Source: Actinomycetota bacterium (GTDB taxonomy: Bacteria; Actinomycetota; Aquicultoria; Aquicultorales; Aquicultoraceae). Taken from it: a stretch of DNA of 10,988 nt. The translations under genes were made by a program, and so were the position numbers. Under the pieces are notes generated by a model. It was not told the DNA's origin, did not search any database, and worked only from the letters and a program-made list of their open reading frames with translations. Positions 4,448 to 10,988 of this stretch are shown here, piece by piece (within the stretch, counting starts at the first letter, position 1; each line of letters begins with the position of its first letter). The DNA is taken from positions 1-10,988 of the forward strand of contig JASEIR010000064.1 of NCBI GenBank assembly GCA_030017355.1, read 5' to 3'.

Positions 4448-7180
4448 ATGAGAAATAAATGGGGATTGGCTAATGTGTTCACAAGAAAAGAAGAAATCTA
4501 TCGAGCATGGTATGCACAGCCTGTTGAAGAAATATTAGAAAAACTAGGGACCTCCATAGATGGGCTAACCGAGGATGAGGCAAAATCAAGGCTTGAAAAA
4601 TTCGGGCCCAATGTGATTGCCGAGGTGAAAAAGCCCCCACTAATTGTTATAGTCCTTCATCAGTTTAAAAGCCCGCTTATCTATATTCTCTTGATTGCAG
4701 GATTCATAACTATCCTTCTGAGAGACTTTGTAGATGCATCGGTGATTTTTGGTGTTGTGGTTTTAAATGCGGTAATTGGTTTTATCCAAGAATATAAAGC
4801 CGAGGAATCGATAAGGGCTTTAAAGAAACTACTTGCACCAAAAGCAATTGTAGTAAGAGCTGGACTTGAGCGTGAGATTGATGCGGAGTTAATAGTGCCT
4901 GGCGACATTGTTCTGCTGAGAACAGGCCAAAAAGTGCCTGCTGACCTTCGTTTAATCCAGGTAAAAGAGTTCCGTGTTGATGAGTCAGCTTTTACAGGAG
5001 AATCTGTACCAGTCCAAAAAACAAGCGACCTAATTCCAAAGCCTGGCCTGTTAACATTTGAGCAAAAAGATATGGCTTTTATGGGGAGTATTGTGGCTTC
5101 CGGACGAGCAACGGCAGTAGTAGTTGCAACCGGGCCTGCAACGCAACTCGGTCAAATATCCGAAGAAGTAAAAACCGTCGGTCCAGTTAAAACCCCGCTT
5201 CAAGAACGAATCGAGATGCTCAGCCGCTATATAATATTTTCCACGTCTGGTTTTGGCTTTGCCGGATTTGTTATTGGCATTTTGCAAGGTGAAAACCCTT
5301 TACAGCTATTGCTAGCCGTAATTGCTATGGCGGTTGCTGTAGTTCCCGAGGGTTTGCCAATCGCTTTAACAATAGCCCTTGCGGTCGCAGTAAACCGCAT
5401 GGCAAAGAAAAATGCAATCGTTAGGTACCTTCCAGCGATTGAAGCACTTGGTAGCAGCACTGTCATAGGATCGGACAAAACAGGCACTCTTACGAGAAAC
5501 CAGATGACAGTGCAAAAAATCTGGGCTGGCGGTAACACGTATACTGTTGAAGGGGTAGGTTATGAGCCACTCGGAAGAATATTTAGCAATCTTGAAGTAG
5601 CTGATTTAAAAAGCAATCCTCTGCTTGAATGGACTTTAAGGATTGGTCTTTTAGCTAACGAGTCTAACCTTGTCCAAGAAGATGGGATCTGGAAAGCACA
5701 TGGTGACCCTACCGAGGTAGCTCTGATTGTATCTGCTTTGCGCGGTGGCTTAAATGAGGAAAAAGAAAGGCTTGAGTATCCTATTCTTGATATTCTCCCG
5801 TTTGAGTCTGAGCTTCGCTATATGGCCACCCTAAACGCTCATGATAGGAAAGTGTATTTACTGGTCAAAGGCGCCCCAGAAAAACTGCTATCCCTCTCAA
5901 GAAAAATCGCTGGCACGCATGAAAATGCAGAAAGCGTAGAGATGTACAAGGCTGCTGTAATGGACAAGGTATACGAATTTGCAGATGAGGGATTAAGGGT
6001 ACTGGGAATGGCTTACAAAGAAATGCCACCAGGCACCGACGAGATTAAGCACGAAGATGTGAACGACCTTATATTCGTTGGCCTTCAAGGAATGATGGAC
6101 CCACCTCGGCCAGAAGCAATAGAAGCGGTTGCCTGCGCCAAATTATCTGGCATACGAGTCCTCATGATAACAGGCGATAATGCACATACAGCTTTATCTA
6201 TAGCTAAAATGATGGGCATCACAGGGTCTGAAGATAAGGCTATAACTGGCCGAGAGATGGATGAGGTTGACGATATCGAACTTCAGGGAATAGTTCAAAC
6301 GACATCTGTCTTTGCAAGAGTCTCGCCACATCATAAGCTTAGGATCGTAAATGCACTCAAAGAAAATGGTGAGGTGGTCGCAGTTACCGGCGATGGGGTA
6401 AATGACGCTGCAGCGCTAAAAGCTGCTCACATCGGGATAGCAATGGGAATAACCGGTACTGATGTAGCAAAAGAAGCTAGTGATATGGTGGTTGTTGATG
6501 ATAACTTTGCGAGCATATACCGTGCGATAATTGAGGGCAGGGTTGCTTTTGATAATATAAGAAAGGTTACCTACTTCCTTCTGGCAACAGGTGCAGGTAT
6601 GCTGGTTGCAGTATTTACCACAATAGTTACGGTAATTCCATTAATAATGTTGCCAGCACAAATTCTCTGGGTAAACCTTGTCACAAACGGACTTCAAGAT
6701 GTTTCGCTGGCCTTTGATCCAAAAGAACCAGGCGTTGAGAGAAGACCGCCAAGAGACCCTAAAGAGGGCATTTTCAATCGAACTCTTTTAATTAGGCTAG
6801 CCATACTGGGGTTGATAATAGCAATCGGCACATTTGGTATTTTTATAATCGAACTATCAGCCGGTGCTTCCCTTGAGCGTGCCAGAACAATGGCGCTTAC
6901 AACTGTTGTCTTTGCGCAGTTTTTCCATGTGTTTAATTCTCGCTCAGAAAGAATTTCCGTTTTTCGCCAAAACCCAGCTGAAAATCGTTTCCTATTTTTT
7001 AGCATGATAGCAGCTTTTACTGCCCAGATGGCCCTCCTTTATCTTCCTTTTATGCAGACGGTATTTAGAACTATAGCGCTAAACATAAATGACTTACTAA
7101 TTACTGTTGCTATAGCGAGCGCAGTTCTTGTTGGAAGCGAAATAGATAAGCTGCGGCTTAGGCTGACAGAGCCAAGATAG
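4448..7180 (+). CDS. P-type (P2-like) cation-transporting ATPase
   Basis: A 910-residue P-type ATPase, full length for the SERCA/PMCA-like P2 group. Domains in order: cation-ATPase N-terminal domain (21-60), M1-M2 (66-112), actuator with TGES (183-186), M3-M4 (260-318) with PEGLP (300-304), phosphorylation loop DKTGTLT with Asp343, nucleotide-binding KGAPE (474-478), DPPRPEA (551-557), hinge TGDGVND (647-653) and a C-terminal M5-M10 block. It couples ATP hydrolysis to cation export. Compared with SERCA, M4 Glu301 and M6 Asn743/Thr746 are kept. The M6 Asp is Asn747, the M5 Asn/Glu pair has no carboxylate, and the M8 Glu position is Gln824, so site I is absent. Calcium is the default guess, but the ion is uncertain. 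The ATG at 4448 has no clear SD; a GTG at 4475 is an alternative start. Confidence 0.93.
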   Translation: MRNKWGLANVFTRKEEIYRAWYAQPVEEILEKLGTSIDGLTEDEAKSRLEKFGPNVIAEVKKPPLIVIVLHQFKSPLIYILLIAGFITILLRDFVDASVIFGVVVLNAVIGFIQEYKAEESIRALKKLLAPKAIVVRAGLEREIDAELIVPGDIVLLRTGQKVPADLRLIQVKEFRVDESAFTGESVPVQKTSDLIPKPGLLTFEQKDMAFMGSIVASGRATAVVVATGPATQLGQISEEVKTVGPVKTPLQERIEMLSRYIIFSTSGFGFAGFVIGILQGENPLQLLLAVIAMAVAVVPEGLPIALTIALAVAVNRMAKKNAIVRYLPAIEALGSSTVIGSDKTGTLTRNQMTVQKIWAGGNTYTVEGVGYEPLGRIFSNLEVADLKSNPLLEWTLRIGLLANESNLVQEDGIWKAHGDPTEVALIVSALRGGLNEEKERLEYPILDILPFESELRYMATLNAHDRKVYLLVKGAPEKLLSLSRKIAGTHENAESVEMYKAAVMDKVYEFADEGLRVLGMAYKEMPPGTDEIKHEDVNDLIFVGLQGMMDPPRPEAIEAVACAKLSGIRVLMITGDNAHTALSIAKMMGITGSEDKAITGREMDEVDDIELQGIVQTTSVFARVSPHHKLRIVNALKENGEVVAVTGDGVNDAAALKAAHIGIAMGITGTDVAKEASDMVVVDDNFASIYRAIIEGRVAFDNIRKVTYFLLATGAGMLVAVFTTIVTVIPLIMLPAQILWVNLVTNGLQDVSLAFDPKEPGVERRPPRDPKEGIFNRTLLIRLAILGLIIAIGTFGIFIIELSAGASLERARTMALTTVVFAQFFHVFNSRSERISVFRQNPAENRFLFFSMIAAFTAQMALLYLPFMQTVFRTIALNINDLLITVAIASAVLVGSEIDKLRLRLTEPR

Positions 7181-7187
7181 AAACCTG

Positions 7188-7199
7188 GTGACCGGGGTC
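7188..7199. repeat. Near-perfect palindrome TGACCGGGGTCA between convergent genes
   Basis: TGACC and GGTCA flank a GG centre, eight bases after the ATPase stop and at the end of the decayed minus-strand small gene. There is no T-run on either side, so it is not a canonical terminator. GC-rich GGTGACC...GGTCAGA motifs of this type often belong to dispersed palindromic elements. One copy cannot show that. Confidence 0.35.
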
Positions 7200-7296
7200 A
7201 GAAATGCGGACCAAACAAGAGCTTTGAAAAATCCAAGCACGCCAGCCCAAAACGTGGTAGCGTGTTGGATGTAGATGAATTTGTGTCAGTAGCCAT
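7198..7296 (-). pseudogene. Frameshifted small membrane-protein gene
   Basis: An ATG at 7296 has an excellent SD (GAGGAGG, 5 bases of spacing). In its own frame it gives only 32 residues that do not look like a natural protein, ending at TGA 7200. A shift by one base after codon 6 (ACAAATTC, one T short) opens a far more protein-like frame containing YIQHATTFWAGVLGFFKALV and then WSAF. Such an aromatic, single-helix pattern is typical of small conserved membrane proteins. After WSAF the frame runs into the GC-rich palindrome and the ATPase tail, so the 3' end may also be lost. I read it as a decayed small gene. A sequencing error in the AAATT run is the alternative. Confidence 0.5.
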
Positions 7297-7316
7297 TTTA
7301 TCCTCCTCAAATTTAT

Positions 7317-7599
7317 CTATAACTTACTTAGCTGGAAAAACCTTCGCGCAATAAGGACGTACCATATCCACAAAACCACGCCGGAAAAAGCTGAGATGGC
7401 GAGGCCTACCTTTGGTATGTAAAGGGCAAATGCAATTACATTTCCCAGAATTGCCGCATAAGCAGTTACTTTGCCGAAGATATTGCTCTGTAACTCCTTA
7501 TTGCTTTTCTTGAGTTAATTGTTCTCGCTTGCGGATCATCGAAATGCTGAGAATAATGAGCCATACTATAAATGCGACTCCCACAATAGAGCTTATGTG
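7317..7599 (-). pseudogene. C-terminal remnant of a polytopic membrane protein, split over two frames
   Basis: The segment starting at about 7599 encodes ISSIVGVAFIVWLIILSISM, a clear membrane helix, then a basic loop ending at TAA 7500-7498. The +1 frame is open from 7514 to TAG 7319-7317. It encodes two more helices, containing VTAYAAILGNVIAFALYIP and SGVVLWIWYVLIARRFFQ. This second frame has no ATG, GTG or TTG start at its beginning and looks like the direct continuation of the first after a one-base indel in the A-rich tract near 7505. Three helices with a basic loop and an ARRFFQ end fit the C-terminus of a DUF4386-like membrane protein (resemblance only). Its own N-terminal half is absent; the 5' side joins PAS coding sequence. 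Confidence 0.6.
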
Positions 7600-8213
7600 C
7601 GGGATGTCCCACTGCCTATTGCCAAGCTCGTAAATAAGATGGCCTTTTGTTTCTTCCTCGGTAACCTTGAATGTTTCATAAAACGAGTGGTTTGCTGTGA
7701 CAACCCTTAAATCGGCGTCTAAAACCATTAGGGGCTCTCGAATGGTTTCAATTATGCTTTCCGCATAATCGCGCGATTCTTTTAATCGCTGCTCAGCTTC
7801 TCCGTACTTGGTAATATCGCTGATTGTTAAGACTACGCCTAAGGCAGTCCCGCTATCCGCAACATACGGAGAAGCGTTAATTGACACAATTATGCGGCTA
7901 CCATCCGGTTTCTCAATGGCCTGCTCTATGTCAAATACAGGCTTTCTCTCCTCAATAACGCGCGCGAATGGATGGTCGTTTCTAGATAAGGGCTTGCCAA
8001 CCGGGATCGTGGCTTTCCACGGTGGGTTTATATAGCTTCGACCGACGATTTGATCGCGCGGGATGCCGAACAGTTTTTTCGCTGCTTTATTAGCATAAAC
8101 GAACAACCCATCCTTGTCTTGGATGATGGGATGATGATAGCATCGGGCGTAATCTCGATTACGTTATCTGTACCAAGTTGAAGCTGCTCGTTCCAAGTTT
8201 TCTTTCTAGACAT
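7498..8213 (-). pseudogene. Broken PAS-domain sensor gene (frameshifted, C-terminus replaced)
   Basis: The frame from ATG 8213 (MSRKKTWNEQLQLG...ITPDAIII) hits a shift at 8121-8136, where an 8-bp unit is tandemly duplicated. Removing one copy restores a seamless PAS start reading ITPDAIIIQDKDGLFVYANK. The repaired protein would have 235 residues. PAS domain 1 covers roughly 14-135, with a DGSRIIVSINASPY core and the VVLTISDIT end. A second PAS follows, with EPLMVLDADLRVVTANHSFY and LGNRQWDIP. In multi-PAS sensor kinases that motif is normally followed by more PAS and then a kinase. Here it switches abruptly at about 7600 to a hydrophobic helix and stops. No HisKA or HATPase domain remains, so signalling output is absent. 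The SD before 8213 is weak (GGGGAG, close to the ATG). Dead gene, with good confidence. Confidence 0.75.
8121..8136. repeat. 8-bp tandem duplication causing the PAS frameshift
   Basis: GGATGATG occurs twice without a gap on the plus strand (8121-8128 and 8129-8136). Deleting one copy joins the two PAS reading frames with a consensus-like amino acid sequence across the junction. This is the signature of a slippage duplication. Confidence 0.85.
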
Positions 8214-8296
8214 GGCTCCCCATGCTTCTCATTTCGCATCTCTAAACACTAAATACTGGAATGAATCATGCTTATTTAAACGGTAACTATCATTCA

Positions 8297-8302
8297 ATTA
8301 TA
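8297..8302 (-). promoter_or_regulatory. Consensus -10 box upstream of the PAS pseudogene
   Basis: A perfect TATAAT on the minus strand, about 84 bp upstream of ATG 8213 and 29 bp after the purC stop. The best -35 match (TTTACT, 4/6) is only 15 bp away, so the promoter call is tentative. No terminator hairpin is seen after purC. Confidence 0.3.
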
Positions 8303-8330
8303 CCCAAGCTATGCACAAGTAAAGGCCTTG

Positions 8331-9236
8331 TTAACCCTTATCCAAAACGAATCGCTCTGTAAGCTCAGCAACTAGGGCATACTTCTCAGCAACCTGGCTA
8401 AGAGGGTGTCCTTCTCTGAAACACTGCTTATCAAGTTGCTTGCTAGGATCAGCGCCAGGCCAAATACGCCAACTATCGTTATCGATAACATCGGCAAGGA
8501 CTATTTTGTTGTCGGACAATCGTCTGCCAACCTCTACTTTCAAGTCTACAAGAGCGACCGGCCCATGGGAGGTTATTATATTGAGCCACGCATCTTCCAG
8601 AGCAAGAAATGTGGGAAGCATGATCGAGTTGATAACTTCATCTATTTCGTCAGGGCTTAATAGTGGCTCAATTGACATAAGAGACTCTGTTTTAGATACC
8701 TCTTTTTTTGGTGAGTAGAGCAACCACCGATTTCCTTCGATGAGTATGTATGGGTCGGTATAGACGCCTTCTTGCCAGATACCATTACTCAAAAACCGCT
8801 CTCTTGCCTCGCCCTCGTCTATCTGATAGGGGATGTCAGAGATGGGCAAGCTAACTACCGACTGCTTATGAAAAATCTCCCAGACTAAATCATCAAAACG
8901 ATGGGGAGAGCCACCTTCTTTTTTCAGATCCGGGTGACGCAGTAAATAGCTGCCCCAGGCGTAACGGCGAATAACTAGTTCAAGGGGTAGCATCTCGCAT
9001 TGATGACAGAGAAGAGCGTTGGCTGATGCGCGCTCTATAAAAGCTGTCGGTATACCTCTTTTATTTAATAAAGAGAATACATTAGCAGCTTGAGTCGTTT
9101 TATGGACACCGATTCCGGTAATTGTTTCTTGCTTTGCGGCATCACCACCCGTTAAAACATCTTCCGTTTCTAAGAGAACAGTTCCTTCTGTTGGCCCAAG
9201 CTTTATTACCTTTGTCTTACCCTTGGTTATAATCAT
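8331..9236 (-). CDS. purC: SAICAR synthase (phosphoribosylaminoimidazole-succinocarboxamide synthase), PAICS-like type
   Basis: Catalyses ATP-dependent ligation of aspartate to CAIR, giving SAICAR in de novo purine synthesis; cytoplasmic. 301 residues, longer than the roughly 240 of the common bacterial form. Visible motifs are KGKTK (5-9) and ETEDVLTGGDAAK (23-35) in the ATP-binding N-lobe, QCEMLPLELVIRRYAWGSYL (79-98), LVDLKVEVG (229-237), VLADVIDNDSWRIWP (246-260) and SKQLDKQCFRE (265-275). The QCEM and DNDSWR(I/L)WP blocks resemble the SAICAR-synthase domain of animal PAICS more than E. coli PurC. The ATG has GAGGTGG 6 bases upstream and lies 11 bp after the stop of the LCIB-like gene, so the two form an operon. 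No other pur genes are in view apart from the purine-hygiene gene at the right edge. Confidence 0.95.
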   Translation of the reverse strand: MIITKGKTKVIKLGPTEGTVLLETEDVLTGGDAAKQETITGIGVHKTTQAANVFSLLNKRGIPTAFIERASANALLCHQCEMLPLELVIRRYAWGSYLLRHPDLKKEGGSPHRFDDLVWEIFHKQSVVSLPISDIPYQIDEGEARERFLSNGIWQEGVYTDPYILIEGNRWLLYSPKKEVSKTESLMSIEPLLSPDEIDEVINSIMLPTFLALEDAWLNIITSHGPVALVDLKVEVGRRLSDNKIVLADVIDNDSWRIWPGADPSKQLDKQCFREGHPLSQVAEKYALVAELTERFVLDKG

Positions 9237-9247
9237 TTAGCCACCTC

Positions 9248-9955
9248 TTAAAAATCAAACTTAACGCCATTAGCTACCGCATAGAAAGTTAACGGCAAGA
9301 TATAGTTAGTCTCTGGTCTATGTATTTGAATGCCAGAAATAAGTGCGTAATCACTTTTGCTGGTATCTATTAAACTTTTTATTGAGCGCTCTAAATCGGT
9401 CTGAACCGCTTTTTGAGATATTTTTGCAAGCTCAAAAAGGTCGGGCGTATCACCAGGCGTAATTTCTTCTAATAATCTCATCTTAACCAGACTCAGCTCA
9501 ATATCAAAGATATCTATTTCCTGATCAATTTGCCCTTTGGCTAGATGTTCTCGAAGAACATCCAAAGCGCCGCAAGCTGGAGACTGATCTTGCCTTCCAG
9601 GACGCTTGCAGTAACCAAATCGCCCTTCTTCATCGACGGCCACATGAGACATGGCGTAAAAAACATACCTTTCCCTGCCATCTATCTGCGGTGAATGGCT
9701 AAGAGCCGCAAGAAGACCGGTCTTTCCAGCCCAAGACATCCCCGCAAGGCTTGAAAGAATAAAGGCATAACCCCATTTCTCATTTACCATATGAGCTAAA
9801 GGTTGGCACAGCTCATCCCGACAAATGCTCACACAAGCTATAGTATTATCAGCGGAAAATCCCAGCCCATTCAAAGCATTATATGTTAAATCTATAAACT
9901 CTGCCTCGATATGAATATTGTCTGAATATTCCTTTAAGAAATTCTTAAATGACAT
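9248..9955 (-). CDS. LCIB/C-family protein (theta-class carbonic-anhydrase-like)
   Basis: 235 residues that match, over nearly their whole length, my memory of the limiting-CO2-inducible LCIB/LCIC family of algae and its bacterial relatives. Some of those proteins are zinc carbonic anhydrases interconverting CO2 and bicarbonate. Landmarks are VSICRDELCQPL (42-53), SSLAGMSWAGKTG (68-80), IDGRERYVFYAMSHVAVDE (91-109), KRPGRQDQSPACGAL (117-131) and TSKSDYALISGIQIHRPE (198-215). The expected zinc ligands are all present: Cys45, His104 and Cys128, with the Asp47 of CRDE that completes the site. There is no signal peptide, so it is cytoplasmic. The start has an AAAGGA SD. It is the first gene of an operon with purC, 11 bp apart, pointing to CO2/bicarbonate supply for AIR carboxylation (inference). 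Some LCIB homologues are inactive, so activity is not proven. Confidence 0.87.
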   Translation of the reverse strand: MSFKNFLKEYSDNIHIEAEFIDLTYNALNGLGFSADNTIACVSICRDELCQPLAHMVNEKWGYAFILSSLAGMSWAGKTGLLAALSHSPQIDGRERYVFYAMSHVAVDEEGRFGYCKRPGRQDQSPACGALDVLREHLAKGQIDQEIDIFDIELSLVKMRLLEEITPGDTPDLFELAKISQKAVQTDLERSIKSLIDTSKSDYALISGIQIHRPETNYILPLTFYAVANGVKFDF

Positions 9956-10050
9956 TATTATCCTTTCAATGCTGCAATCGCCAAAGAATAAAAGAAAGAT
10001 TGATCAAATATCTATTAATCTAGGCTATCCTCTTAAGGTAGTGAACTAGT

Positions 10051-10311
10051 TTAATAAGAAGAGAGCTGTCGAATTACATTAAAGGTTATCATATATCCAG
10101 CCAGCTCATCTTTCTTTAAATACGGCAATGATTCACTTAAGAAAGCAAAAATAGAACTTCCTTTTGATGCTATTCTTGCAACGAGCCTCTCGACTATTTC
10201 TCTGAAAAGCTCACTCTTCAGGGGTTCTTCCGGTGTAGAACAATGTACGGTTGAGTAGTCAAAGATGACCTTTCACCTTGATATAAGATGTGGCTCTCTA
10301 GTCGTTTTCAT
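10051..10311 (-). pseudogene. Leaderless small gene interrupted by one in-frame TGA
   Basis: From ATG 10311 the frame reads MKTTREPHLISR, then TGA (10275-10273), then 73 clean, protein-like residues to TAA at 10053-10051. Examples are VIFDYSTVHCSTPEEPLK, ELFREIVERLVARIASKG and DELAGYMITFNVIRQLSSY. The mixed helical, charged pattern and the absence of any other start codon before the body argue that the two parts belong together. TGA is used as a normal stop by two other genes here, so code reassignment is unlikely. The simplest reading is a nonsense mutation, for example from TGG or CGA. A selenocysteine codon is less likely, since there is no Cys/redox context and only a 4-bp stem (GTCA/TGAC) follows. 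I do not recognise the family. It lies between rdgB and the LCIB-purC operon, same strand. Confidence 0.45.
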
Positions 10312-10318
10312 GCAGGTT

Positions 10319-10327
10319 ATTATAGCA
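10319..10327 (-). promoter_or_regulatory. Extended -10 promoter for a leaderless transcript
   Basis: TGCTATAAT on the minus strand is a TGn-extended, perfect -10 box ending seven bases before ATG 10311. The transcription start would fall at or next to the start codon. The -35 region is weak (TAGTAA with a 17-bp spacer), which an extended -10 can tolerate. No SD precedes the ATG. The rest of 10312-10465 shows nothing else I can support. Confidence 0.5.
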
Positions 10328-10465
10328 TTGGCTATTAGCTTTTACTAGCACGATGGACGATTAGCTGGGCGTTTCCATGCCGCATTTATGTATTCCCGTA
10401 GACTTAAACAACGCTGCAAATTATCCTGTTATTTTATATCTACTGAGGGGTAAATGGGCGTGACC

Positions 10466-10988
10466 TTAGATTTTAGCTGGTGCTTTGTTTTCAACAAAAT
10501 CTTTAAGTTTAACGGCGGCAATTTTACGCATACTGAATTTGTTTTTCTCTTTTCGGTCCATCTCACCGAACGTGATATCGTAGCCGTCAGGCATAAAAAT
10601 AGCATCCCAGCCAAAACCATTTTCACCGCGAGGACTTACAATTTGCCCTTTAATTTTGCCTTCAAAAAAGTATATCTCTTCGGAGCTTTTGGCATATCCA
10701 ATAACCACTGTGGCAACGGCTTCATTGTTGCCAAGCTTCTCAGTAATTTTCACTAAGCCCTCATTGCCCAGGGTTTTTTCAAACCACTTGATGAGCGGGC
10801 CCGGAAGACCATTTAAGCATTCAAGATAAAGAGAGGTATCTTCCACAATAAGCTCAGCATGCACGTATTTTAGAGCCTCTAGAAGTTTGGCTTTAATAAT
10901 TGATCTAGAATCAATTCCCTGGAACTCTGGTAGATCAATATCGAGCTGTTCTATTTCAGGGATTATTGATTTGATTTCCGAAAACTTT
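10466..10988 (-). CDS. rdgB: Non-canonical purine NTP pyrophosphatase (RdgB/HAM1/ITPA family), 5' end cut by the window
   Basis: Hydrolyses dITP, XTP and ITP to monophosphates, keeping deaminated purines out of DNA and RNA. The frame stays open to the right edge (first full codon at 10987), so the internal GTG at 10864 is not the start and only the N-terminal ATGNxxK region is missing. Visible parts are KFSEIKSIIPEIEQLDIDLP, the LPEFQGIDSRSIIKAKLLEA core, VEDTSLYLECLNGLPGPLIK with the catalytic Asp of VEDTS, SPRGENGFGWDAIFMPDG and FGEMDRKEKNKFSMR, ending NKAPAKI. The GLPGP(L/Y)IKWF block is the form seen in archaeal and eukaryotic ITPA rather than in E. coli RdgB. It shares the purine theme and strand with purC downstream, but 510 bp and a broken gene separate it from the LCIB-purC operon. 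Confidence 0.92.
   Translation of the reverse strand, partial: KFSEIKSIIPEIEQLDIDLPEFQGIDSRSIIKAKLLEALKYVHAELIVEDTSLYLECLNGLPGPLIKWFEKTLGNEGLVKITEKLGNNEAVATVVIGYAKSSEEIYFFEGKIKGQIVSPRGENGFGWDAIFMPDGYDITFGEMDRKEKNKFSMRKIAAVKLKDFVENKAPAKI

Noticed and set aside
10273..10311. Selenocysteine insertion at the in-frame TGA
   Set aside because: There is no CxxU-like context, only a 4-bp stem follows the TGA, and no sel genes are in view. A nonsense mutation is simpler. It is kept only as an alternative.

Overview
This is a bacterial window, fairly AT-rich by eye, with genes tightly packed and mostly on the minus strand. Start sites are mixed. Most genes have a strong Shine-Dalgarno (SD) sequence, but at least two appear to be leaderless, with a -10 box 6-7 nt before the ATG. 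Membrane-anchored LuxR-type regulators, a multi-PAS sensor remnant, a DsbD/CcdA redox module and an animal/archaeal-like pair of purine enzymes would fit a deep-branching Gram-positive or Actinobacteria-like anaerobe. That placement is a guess; no rRNA or other marker is present.

Layout. (1) 1-230: a plus-strand terminator-like hairpin and the 3' flank of the regulators. (2) 229-1781, minus: two paralogous LuxR/GerE regulators with polytopic membrane N-termini sharing a KSPYYLY motif, coupled by an ATGA overlap. (3) 2063-2569, minus: a small coiled-coil protein made of six exact 14-residue repeats with a histidine at the same core position in each. Its promoter looks leaderless. (4) 2820-4358, minus: a thiol-redox group consisting of a CcdA-type electron transporter, a membrane-anchored thioredoxin-like protein and a single-cysteine thioredoxin-fold protein. 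(5) 4448-7180, plus: a divergently transcribed P-type (P2-like) cation ATPase with an unusual set of ion-binding residues. (6) 7181-8213, minus: a patch of gene decay. It holds a PAS sensor broken by an 8-bp tandem duplication and fused to a membrane-protein tail, the continuation of that tail in another frame, and a frameshifted small membrane gene. (7) 8331-9955, minus: a two-gene operon of an LCIB-family (theta-class carbonic-anhydrase-like) protein and a PAICS-type purC. (8) 9956-10465: a leaderless 86-codon frame interrupted by one in-frame TGA. (9) 10466 to the right edge, minus: an ITPase/RdgB-type nucleotide-hygiene enzyme, cut by the window.

How the parts may work together. The right end is a purine neighbourhood. 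PurC consumes CAIR, which is made by carboxylating AIR with CO2 or bicarbonate, and the adjacent LCIB-like protein belongs to a family that includes CO2/bicarbonate-interconverting enzymes. A local CO2-supply role for purine synthesis is therefore a specific and testable idea, and I consider it the most interesting signal here. The RdgB/ITPA enzyme removes non-canonical purine NTPs. The left half is envelope-related: thiol electrons pass through CcdA to an external thioredoxin, next to a cation pump and membrane-embedded transcription factors.
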